5,105 bases of DNA, taken from NCBI GenBank assembly GCA_947178115.1, contig CAMWXF010000166.1:1-5105 (forward strand), in the 5' to 3' direction. The DNA comes from an uncultured Lachnospiraceae bacterium (GTDB lineage Bacteria; Bacillota; Clostridia; Lachnospirales; Lachnospiraceae). The notes under the pieces were generated by a model. The model did no database searches, had not been told where the DNA came from, and saw only the letters and a list, made by a program, of their open reading frames with translations. Below are positions 1-5,105 of the stretch, one piece after another (positions within the stretch are counted from its first letter, which is position 1; every line of letters starts with the position of its first letter). Made by a program: the position numbers and the translations under genes.

Positions 1-52
1 CCAGTATACTTCCCTTATGCAGTTTGCCTTCCTCTTTCCGCTCTAAAAACAT
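1..52 (-). CDS. Start of an unidentified protein, cut by the window edge
   Basis: An ATG at 52-50 opens a reading frame that runs without a stop to the window edge, giving MFLERKEEGKLHKGSIL. The start is supported by a near-ideal Shine-Dalgarno AGGGGAG (minus strand, 60-66) with a 7-base spacer. It lies 55 bases downstream of the stop of the large minus-strand gene, with no convincing terminator between, so the two are probably co-transcribed. The visible N-terminus is charged (five Lys/Arg and three Glu in the first 13 residues) and is not a signal peptide. Seventeen residues are too few to name a family. From memory, DUF5717-type genes in Lachnospiraceae are often next to another uncharacterised gene (DUF5716 type), which would be my guess, but nothing in these codons proves it. 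Confidence 0.72.
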   Translation of the reverse strand, partial: MFLERKEEGKLHKGSIL

Positions 53-107
53 GAAGCTTCTCCCCTATTTCAAAACGGTTATGCCGCGTTCGTATACCGA
101 AATGATG
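53..107 (-). other. Short intra-operon spacer
   Basis: These 55 bases lie between the TGA of the large gene and the ATG of the next one. Apart from the ribosome binding site, only a 3-base-pair CGG/CCG stem followed by TTTT (minus strand) is visible. That is too weak for an intrinsic terminator, and I see no clear -35/-10 pair. The simplest reading is read-through transcription of both genes. Confidence 0.5.
60..66 (-). promoter_or_regulatory. Strong ribosome binding site of the left-edge gene
   Basis: On the minus strand the sequence reads AGGGGAG, followed by seven bases and then ATG (52-50). This is a strong match to the anti-Shine-Dalgarno sequence at ideal spacing. It is the main evidence that the short open frame reaching the window edge is a real gene. 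Confidence 0.75.
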
Positions 108-3100
108 TCAGCGTATGCCGAATACCGCATCTGTCATGTAATCCTGTCTATAGTATTCCCGGAGCAGGTCATCTACTGTATCGTAATCATGCAGTGTCTT
201 GCCGATCATAATGTCATTGAGCACAGTAAACCGGCTCTCAAAATTATCCTGTCCGATATCGCTCTTATTGATCGTGCCGCTCTTAGTCAGCTGTTCGTTA
301 CCGTCCACTTCCTCAGTGATGTAGAACTGCAGTCTCTCACCGAAGAAAAGAATGAATTCCTTAACGCAGATGCCCGCAAACATATTTTTCATCTCTTCTT
401 TGCGATACTCATTCTCTGCGCTGTTCTCACTCTGGATCACGTAATGAATCACAGCCCTGCTTCCGGCTTTGGCCCGATATTCCACCATTGTCTTATCCTG
501 ATACGCATCCATCTGCGGGATATACCCCTGATATTCTTTATAAAGCGGCAGTACAATATGTTCATCCACAAGCTCACGCAGGAAATCACAGCATATCTGC
601 CGCACCGTCTCATCCTGCGCATCCTTATTCTCCGCGTAATATCTCAGACAGGCGATCTTGCACACCAGATGCAAAGGCACGCCGTCCTGGTATAGCTGCA
701 AAACATTCCTGAAGATATACGGTTCCGTAATCTGCTCTCCTATGGCATAGTCATAGCAGCATTGAGACAGAAACGCCGCCATCAGCTCCTCATTGCCGCC
801 ACCCTTACTGTAGGTACGGAAGATCTCCATCTTCTCTCCCACATGTGCTCCGGTGTACAACATCTGAACAAGCATCCGCTCGCACAACATATAAGTGTCC
901 AGACCGAAATCCGCCGCTGCCTTCCACACATCCCTCATATCTTTGATACTTCCGGAGAAATACCGCAGCAGATAATTCATTACATTCTCATCATATTTTC
1001 CCTTTTTCACCACATACAGGAGCACTCCGGTCATCACCGGATCTTCCTGCGTCTGTTCCTCATCCAATAACCGGCTGCACAGCTTTACCAGTGTCTTGGC
1101 CTCCACGCCGTACGGTCCGTAACGCCGCACCCATCGATAGGCTTCCTCATACATTCCTCTCGTGATCATATAGCGGATGATCTCCTTGCGGTCATGTCTG
1201 GTTACGTCTTCCGGGGTAAGAAGCGTCAGATACGCATCTAATTCCCTCATTCGGTCTTTTTCGTAATAGAACTGTACCAGCATCCTGCGGATCTCGCGCT
1301 TCATGCTCTCCCTGATCCGGTCGGAATCGACAAGCCGCGCAAAGAGATCTGCATTGTCCTCCTGTACGGTGAACGTATTCTGATACTCGAAGCATGCATA
1401 GACTGCATATCCCAAATGATCCCGCACAAACGGAGCGATCATAAGCGCCAGTTTCGCCGGGCTGATCAGCCTGTCCGCCTGATATTCCACACTCACCGTG
1501 TATCTGTTGCCTGTCCCGTCACCCAAAAGAATCTTACAGTCGGAATCGTACACCGGAACCTGTGCAGCGCCCGAAACGACGGGATATACCTCCTCGCTCA
1601 CTCCGTACGGATACACCAGAATCACTTCCCTGATCTTATCCGAATCTATCTTGATATTCCTCATAAAAAGTAGAGTGGCAAGCTGCCCCGCACTCTCTTC
1701 ATCGATCATTGGCAGACTGATCATATTTCGATACAGATATGCAAGATCTTTATTGATTCTTCCTCTCCCGATCTGCTCTGTCACGAAACGCTCCATGGCG
1801 GCAGCATAATTCACATAAATATCCGGTATTTCCTCTCTGTGCCGGTAAACATAGGCATACAGATATGCCGTGATCTCATATTGGAGATCGCTCTGATACG
1901 CAAAATACATCAGCACGATCTTAGGCAGCGGACCATCGTATGTAAGCGATATAGACATCATATAATATTCATACAATCTGGTGATCCTGAGATTCTGTTC
2001 TACCCCGGCACGATACCACTCAAAATATGCTTCCCCGTAGCGATTGCCCTTGATTAAAAGCGTACAGATCGCATGGAGAATGTCATTGTCCTGCTTCTTC
2101 TCATAACATCCCTTAAGAATGCGGAAGACACCGTCTGAATATGTCTTCTGTTTCTGCGCCAGATATATGATCTGCATCTCGATCTCGTCCTTCATGAGAT
2201 CATGTCTGACCGCATAATATAACACCTGCTGCTCAAACTCCTCCAGTTTCAGCAGCATGGACGGATTCGCGCGCAGCAGATTCCAGGCTTCAATATAGAT
2301 GACCGGAGAAGTACAACGGCTCCGAAACAATTCTTCCAACAGTTCCCATTTGCGGAATGCACTTGTAACATACTTCTCCGACAGATAAAGAAGCAGCCAT
2401 GCGATCCGCCAGTTCCCCTTGTTGCGCTCGTAGACCTCCGCTACTTCTGCCGCCACATCGTCCACATACTGATCATCCTTGCTGTACAGGGTCGTGAGAT
2501 ACAGATAATAACACCACAATTCCGGAAACTCTTCCCTCCTTGCAAGTACCTGATCCTCCTGCTTCTCGATCATCCACCTGGCTTCATTGTTGCGCTCTTC
2601 CGTCAACAGAATCTGCGCTTGAAATAGTTTGATCGTAATATCCCTGTCGTCCAGCTCCGTAAGACGGCTGAGAAGCTTTCCCGTCTCCGCCATCCATGTT
2701 TTCGTACTGATCTTCTTTAATCGGAATGCCTGATAATATTCCATGACTTCCACGGTAAGCCGTCTCTTTTCCCGATGGATCCCCAGCGCTTTCCTTCCGG
2801 TCCGGTGCAGTACCACAGTAACCGGAACCCTGATCGTCCTGTGTTCCTGCATTAACAAAATGCAGCCATAGTTATTGCCTGCATGCAGTTTCTCATAATC
2901 GATATAATAATACACCCTGTATATGTTGCCCAGAAAAGCGGAATCCGTCACGGTGCTCTCTTCCACCCGCAGGAATTCTCCCTCTGTCCCGATTTGCAGA
3001 TAAGTATAACCCCAACCGTTTCTGTTGATTACAAGTGCATATCGGGTATTCTCCAGCGGATCCTCTATCTTGATCTCCGTCTCCTCCGGAATATATTCCA

Positions 3101-3671
3101 CAGCTCTCTTTTTGTTGATCTCCTGCAGGAACTCCTCCACATTATGCTCATTACCCCGAACTGCCGACAAGCCCTGGTACGCTGCATAATGCTGGCTGTC
3201 ACTGCCCGTGAACACCTCTTTAAATTCTTCGGAATAAAAAAGTTTTACCGCTTCCTCCCAATTACTTTTCGCCAGATTGGTAAAATGAAACAGATTCCTG
3301 ATATTGCCCAGACTGGAAACAACCACCTTGGGTGTAACAGACACGGAAAAAGGCAGATAATATTCTCCCTGATTAGAAATGATGTTGAAGGCTCCTTTCA
3401 CTTCTTCTCCTTCTTCCATCCCATGAGCGTCAAACCGATAGTGAATCTCATCCTGACTGCCGCTGAAAGACTGCGTCACACACTCCATGCGAAGATCAGA
3501 AGATACCACATAACCTTCTGTCATACGTCCCACCGGACCATACACCGTAAAAGAACCTTCCGCTGTTTCGTCAGCATGCAGTGATATCTCAATACGAGGA
3601 CAGGAAAAGTCCAGAGAACCGTTATCAAAATTGAATTTTCCGTTTAGTATCTCTTCTATTACCTGTCTCAC
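108..3671 (-). CDS. Giant multidomain helical-repeat protein, DUF5717-like, function unknown
   Basis: This 1187-residue protein resembles the uncharacterised DUF5717 family of Lachnospiraceae; I know of no established function for it. By eye, residues 1-115 are beta-rich and Ig-like (for example SFTVYGPVG and EYYLPFSVSVTP). Residues 125-190 are helical and 191-290 are again beta-rich. Residues 305-670 form a long array of amphipathic helices that looks like TPR-type or other alpha-solenoid repeats. Residues 681-780 are a beta-rich insert, 781-1045 are a second helical array, and 1065-1130 end in a strand-rich segment. No signal peptide, transmembrane segment, Walker motif or recognisable catalytic motif is visible, so a cytoplasmic scaffold or binding role is inferred. 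The GTG start is chosen because the upstream frame offers no ATG, GTG or TTG before an in-frame TGA at 3728-3726, and the promoter -10 lies only about 35 bases upstream. The frame is intact and ends with TGA. Long plus-strand frames opposite it are shadows. Confidence 0.9.
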   Translation of the reverse strand: MRQVIEEILNGKFNFDNGSLDFSCPRIEISLHADETAEGSFTVYGPVGRMTEGYVVSSDLRMECVTQSFSGSQDEIHYRFDAHGMEEGEEVKGAFNIISNQGEYYLPFSVSVTPKVVVSSLGNIRNLFHFTNLAKSNWEEAVKLFYSEEFKEVFTGSDSQHYAAYQGLSAVRGNEHNVEEFLQEINKKRAVEYIPEETEIKIEDPLENTRYALVINRNGWGYTYLQIGTEGEFLRVEESTVTDSAFLGNIYRVYYYIDYEKLHAGNNYGCILLMQEHRTIRVPVTVVLHRTGRKALGIHREKRRLTVEVMEYYQAFRLKKISTKTWMAETGKLLSRLTELDDRDITIKLFQAQILLTEERNNEARWMIEKQEDQVLARREEFPELWCYYLYLTTLYSKDDQYVDDVAAEVAEVYERNKGNWRIAWLLLYLSEKYVTSAFRKWELLEELFRSRCTSPVIYIEAWNLLRANPSMLLKLEEFEQQVLYYAVRHDLMKDEIEMQIIYLAQKQKTYSDGVFRILKGCYEKKQDNDILHAICTLLIKGNRYGEAYFEWYRAGVEQNLRITRLYEYYMMSISLTYDGPLPKIVLMYFAYQSDLQYEITAYLYAYVYRHREEIPDIYVNYAAAMERFVTEQIGRGRINKDLAYLYRNMISLPMIDEESAGQLATLLFMRNIKIDSDKIREVILVYPYGVSEEVYPVVSGAAQVPVYDSDCKILLGDGTGNRYTVSVEYQADRLISPAKLALMIAPFVRDHLGYAVYACFEYQNTFTVQEDNADLFARLVDSDRIRESMKREIRRMLVQFYYEKDRMRELDAYLTLLTPEDVTRHDRKEIIRYMITRGMYEEAYRWVRRYGPYGVEAKTLVKLCSRLLDEEQTQEDPVMTGVLLYVVKKGKYDENVMNYLLRYFSGSIKDMRDVWKAAADFGLDTYMLCERMLVQMLYTGAHVGEKMEIFRTYSKGGGNEELMAAFLSQCCYDYAIGEQITEPYIFRNVLQLYQDGVPLHLVCKIACLRYYAENKDAQDETVRQICCDFLRELVDEHIVLPLYKEYQGYIPQMDAYQDKTMVEYRAKAGSRAVIHYVIQSENSAENEYRKEEMKNMFAGICVKEFILFFGERLQFYITEEVDGNEQLTKSGTINKSDIGQDNFESRFTVLNDIMIGKTLHDYDTVDDLLREYYRQDYMTDAVFGIR

Positions 3672-3683
3672 GTTTCCGATCTG

Positions 3684-3690
3684 CCTTTCT
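3684..3690 (-). promoter_or_regulatory. Probable ribosome binding site of the large gene, long spacing
   Basis: On the minus strand AGAAAGG precedes the GTG start with a 12-base spacer, longer than the usual 5-9. A closer but weaker alternative is the CGGA in the bases immediately before the GTG. Long spacing plus a GTG start suggests modest translation initiation. Confidence 0.45.
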
Positions 3691-3704
3691 ACATAGTTAT
3701 TAAA

Positions 3705-3734
3705 ATTATACCATTTATATAGCAGTCAGCGCAA
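3705..3734 (-). promoter_or_regulatory. Extended -10 vegetative-type promoter of the leftward operon
   Basis: On the minus strand a perfect TATAAT (3710-3705) is preceded directly by TGG, giving the extended -10 form TGnTATAAT. A partial -35, TTGCGC (3734-3729), lies 18 bases upstream. The weak -35 is typical where an extended -10 compensates. Transcription would start near 3698, leaving a leader of about 27 bases before the GTG start. The promoter probably serves both minus-strand genes and is of the housekeeping sigma A type. Confidence 0.72.
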
Positions 3735-3735
3735 G

Positions 3736-3762
3736 GGCGGGCGCATTTTATTTGCGTCCGTC
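3736..3762. repeat. GC-rich inverted repeat in the divergent intergenic region
   Basis: The arms GGCGGGCGCA (3736-3745) and TGCGTCCGTC (3753-3762) can pair over 10 positions, including two G-U pairs, around a 7-base T/A-rich loop. The left arm begins one base beyond the -35 of the leftward promoter. No T-run directly follows the stem on either strand (the nearest, CTTTTATTT, is about 10 bases on), so a standard intrinsic terminator is unlikely. It may be an operator or simply a structural element between divergent promoters. Confidence 0.5.
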
Positions 3763-3766
3763 GCAA
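3752..3766. promoter_or_regulatory. Possible operator: TTGCG-N5-CGCAA palindrome
   Basis: TTGCG (3752-3756) and CGCAA (3762-3766) form a perfect 5+5 inverted repeat, with a further C/G match inside the spacer. A third copy, CGCAA at 3730-3734, lies inside the -35 of the leftward promoter. Repeated half-sites between two divergent promoters fit a dimeric regulator binding site. No regulator gene is in view, so the function is inferred. Confidence 0.33.
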
Positions 3767-3771
3767 CCAGT

Positions 3772-3798
3772 ACCTTTTATTTCCTGCCGCATACCATA
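3772..3798 (+). promoter_or_regulatory. Candidate sigma K/sigma E mother-cell promoter of the cortex-lytic gene
   Basis: CATACCATA (3790-3798) matches the sigma K -10 consensus CATAnnnTA exactly, and its first eight bases also fit the sigma E -10 CATACAnT with one mismatch. ACC at 3772-3774, 15 bases upstream, can serve as the minimal sigma K -35. No ATATT-like sigma E -35 is evident. Transcription would start near 3804-3806, about 20 bases before the ATG, which leaves just enough room for the ribosome binding site. A mother-cell promoter suits a spore cortex-lytic enzyme. The -35 consensus is short, so chance matches are possible. Confidence 0.5.
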
Positions 3799-3815
3799 TT
3801 AGGAAGAGAATATTA

Positions 3816-3820
3816 CGAGG
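3816..3820 (+). promoter_or_regulatory. Ribosome binding site deciding the cortex-lytic enzyme start
   Basis: CGAGG lies six bases before the ATG at 3827. An in-frame TAG at 3800-3802 blocks extension upstream and no other standard start codon lies between. A second in-frame ATG (codon 9, at 3851) has only a weaker AAGAAG before it, so the first ATG is preferred. Confidence 0.6.
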
Positions 3821-3826
3821 TTTTCT

Positions 3827-5092
3827 ATGGAAGAGCCCATCTTAAGAAGTATGCAGTCCGAAGGTACGGCACGGGGCAGTCTGCAAATCAACGTTACTGC
3901 CGATGTGGGGTTGATACCGATCCGGAATGCCAACATAACCATTTCTTATACAGGAGAGCCGAACAGTACACTGGAAACACTGACTACGGATTCCTCCGGT
4001 CAGACAGATACCATATCGTTAGACGCACCGCCGCTTGAATACAGTCTGACACCCAATTCACCTATGCCTTACGCCGAATACACGCTGAATATTACCGCTC
4101 CGGGCTATGAACCTGTGACTGTGTCCGGCGTGGAAGTGCTTCCCGATGTGACAGCAGTACAGAATATCGAGATGACTCCCACCGAAATTGCGCAGGACGA
4201 ATCCGAGACGATCACAATACCCGACCACACACTGTATGGAGACTACCCGCCTAAGATTCCCGAAGACGAAATCAAACCTATGGATGAATCCGGCGAGATC
4301 GTCTTAAGCCGCGTTGTCATTCCCGAATATATCATCGTTCATGACGGCGTTCCTTCCGACTCCACTGCGGCCAACTACTATGTGCGTTACCGGGATTATA
4401 TTAAAAACGTGGTTTCATCTGAGATATATGCCACTTGGCCGGAAAGTGCGATCTACGCCAACACCCTCGCCATCATGTCCTTTACGCTGAACAGGGTTTA
4501 TACGGAGTGGTATCGCAACAAAGGATATAACTTCACCATCACATCCTCCACCGCCTATGACCAGAAATGGATTTACGGCAGGAATATATACTCCAACATT
4601 GACAGACTGGTGGATTCCATCTTCGCCAATTACCTCTCCCGCCCCGGCGTGCGACAGCCCATTTTCACCTCATACTGCGACGGCAAGAATGTGACCTGCA
4701 GCGGCTTGAGCCAATGGGGATCTAAGTACCTCGGCGATGAAGGATATACCCCCATCGAGATCATCCGCTACTACTACGGCAGCGACATGTATATCAACAC
4801 CGCCGTAGCCGTCTCCGGCGTACCCTCTTCATGGCCCGGATATAATTTGAACGTAGGCGCCTCCGGAGACAAAGTACTGCAGATTCAGCAACAGCTCAAC
4901 CGTATCGCCCAGAACTATCCCGCCATCCCGCGTGTCACGGCGGACGGTATCTATGGCGCTAATACGGCCAATGCGGTCCGCACCTTCCAGGGAGTTTTTA
5001 ATCTGCCTCAGACCGGTATCGTGGATTATCCCACATGGTATAAGATTTCGGAGATCTATGTGGGCGTGAGCAGAATCGCGGAGCCGGGTTAA
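3827..5092 (+). CDS. sleC: SleC-type spore cortex-lytic enzyme (SpoIID domain plus peptidoglycan-binding domain)
   Basis: The enzyme would cut the glycan strands of spore cortex peptidoglycan at germination. SleC proteins of clostridia are made as inactive precursors in the mother cell and activated by Csp subtilisin-like proteases. The 421-residue length is close to known SleC proteins (about 425-440). Residues 1-120 form a beta-rich pro-region (Ig/carboxypeptidase-regulatory-like, with SLQINVT, NANITISY and APGYEPVTVSGVEVLPDV), followed by an acidic, proline-containing linker to about 165. Residues 185-323 are the SpoIID-like catalytic domain: YIKNVVSSEIYATWP carries the likely catalytic Glu199, SYCDGKNVTC has Cys284 and Cys291, and GLSQWGS with EIIRYYYGSD forms the end of the domain. 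Residues 340-410 are a PG_binding_1 domain with GASGDKV, DGIYG, FQ and TGIVDYPTW signatures. There is no signal peptide, as expected for a protein made in the mother cell. Some clostridia carry several paralogues of this architecture, so it could be a SleC-like paralogue rather than the main germination enzyme. Confidence 0.85.
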   Translation: MEEPILRSMQSEGTARGSLQINVTADVGLIPIRNANITISYTGEPNSTLETLTTDSSGQTDTISLDAPPLEYSLTPNSPMPYAEYTLNITAPGYEPVTVSGVEVLPDVTAVQNIEMTPTEIAQDESETITIPDHTLYGDYPPKIPEDEIKPMDESGEIVLSRVVIPEYIIVHDGVPSDSTAANYYVRYRDYIKNVVSSEIYATWPESAIYANTLAIMSFTLNRVYTEWYRNKGYNFTITSSTAYDQKWIYGRNIYSNIDRLVDSIFANYLSRPGVRQPIFTSYCDGKNVTCSGLSQWGSKYLGDEGYTPIEIIRYYYGSDMYINTAVAVSGVPSSWPGYNLNVGASGDKVLQIQQQLNRIAQNYPAIPRVTADGIYGANTANAVRTFQGVFNLPQTGIVDYPTWYKISEIYVGVSRIAEPG

Positions 5093-5105
5093 TGGATTAT
5101 GCCTT
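5093..5105. other. Sequence after the cortex-lytic gene, uninformative
   Basis: Only 13 bases follow the TAA stop before the window ends. No terminator or further gene start can be judged here. Confidence 0.6.

Noticed and set aside
24..695. Plus-strand open frame of 223 codons
   Set aside because: It lies opposite the C-terminal part of the large minus-strand gene and crosses the partial left-edge gene start. It lacks recognisable domains and a convincing ribosome binding site, so it is a shadow frame.
1192..1395. Minus-strand 67-codon frame inside the large gene
   Set aside because: It overlaps the same strand in another frame, with no family resemblance. The main frame is clearly the coding one, so no frameshift needs to be invoked.
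2883..3584. Plus-strand open frame of 233 codons
   Set aside because: It lies entirely antisense to the N-terminal half of the large gene. Its product has no coherent domain pattern and is rich in His/Ile/Arg, as expected from reading the complement of a coding frame.
3689..3694. Start-stop mini-frame ATG-TAG (minus strand) in the leader of the large gene
   Set aside because: It falls at the extreme 5' end of the predicted transcript with no room for a ribosome binding site, so it is probably a chance match.
3752..3780. Sigma A-type promoter TTGCGT-N17-TTTTAT for the rightward gene
   Set aside because: Only 3/6 (-35) and 4/6 (-10) matches with no extended -10. It is weaker than the CATAnnnTA candidate, though it cannot be excluded without transcript mapping.
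3736..3782. Intrinsic terminator reading rightward
   Set aside because: The stem is GC-rich, but the T-rich stretch begins about 10 bases after it, and no plus-strand gene upstream would need terminating there.
3827..3900. Signal peptide on the cortex-lytic enzyme
   Set aside because: The N-terminus (MEEPILRSMQSEG) is acidic and polar with no hydrophobic core. SleC-type proteins made in the mother cell can reach the spore outer layers without export across the cell membrane.

Overview
The window looks like chromosomal DNA from an anaerobic, spore-forming Firmicute, most likely a Clostridia/Lachnospiraceae relative. The reasons are a SleC-type clostridial spore cortex-lytic enzyme, a giant cytoplasmic protein resembling the DUF5717 family I know from Lachnospiraceae, and G-rich Shine-Dalgarno sequences. 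No database search was possible, so the assignment rests on recognising the protein families.

Layout: positions 1-52 (minus strand) hold the first 17 codons of a gene that leaves the window on the left. A 55-base gap with a strong ribosome binding site separates it from the large gene at 108-3671 (minus strand, 1187 residues, GTG start). This large gene is a multidomain protein of unknown function in which beta-rich modules flank and interrupt long alpha-helical repeat arrays. The two minus-strand genes very probably form one operon.

Positions 3672-3826 are a compact divergent control region. Going left to right it holds the ribosome binding site and an extended -10 vegetative-type promoter for the large gene, then a GC-rich inverted repeat and nested TTGCG/CGCAA palindromes. 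After these come a candidate mother-cell sporulation promoter (CATAnnnTA type) and the ribosome binding site of the rightward gene.

Positions 3827-5092 (plus strand) encode a complete 421-residue SleC-like enzyme: an N-terminal pro-region, a SpoIID-like catalytic domain with a candidate catalytic Glu199, and a C-terminal peptidoglycan-binding domain. It would degrade spore cortex peptidoglycan during germination. The predicted promoters imply that the two directions are used under different programmes: growth for the leftward operon, and mother-cell sporulation for the rightward gene. I see no functional link between the two sides beyond the shared control region. No rRNA, tRNA, mobile element, CRISPR or phage feature was seen, and both full-length genes look intact.
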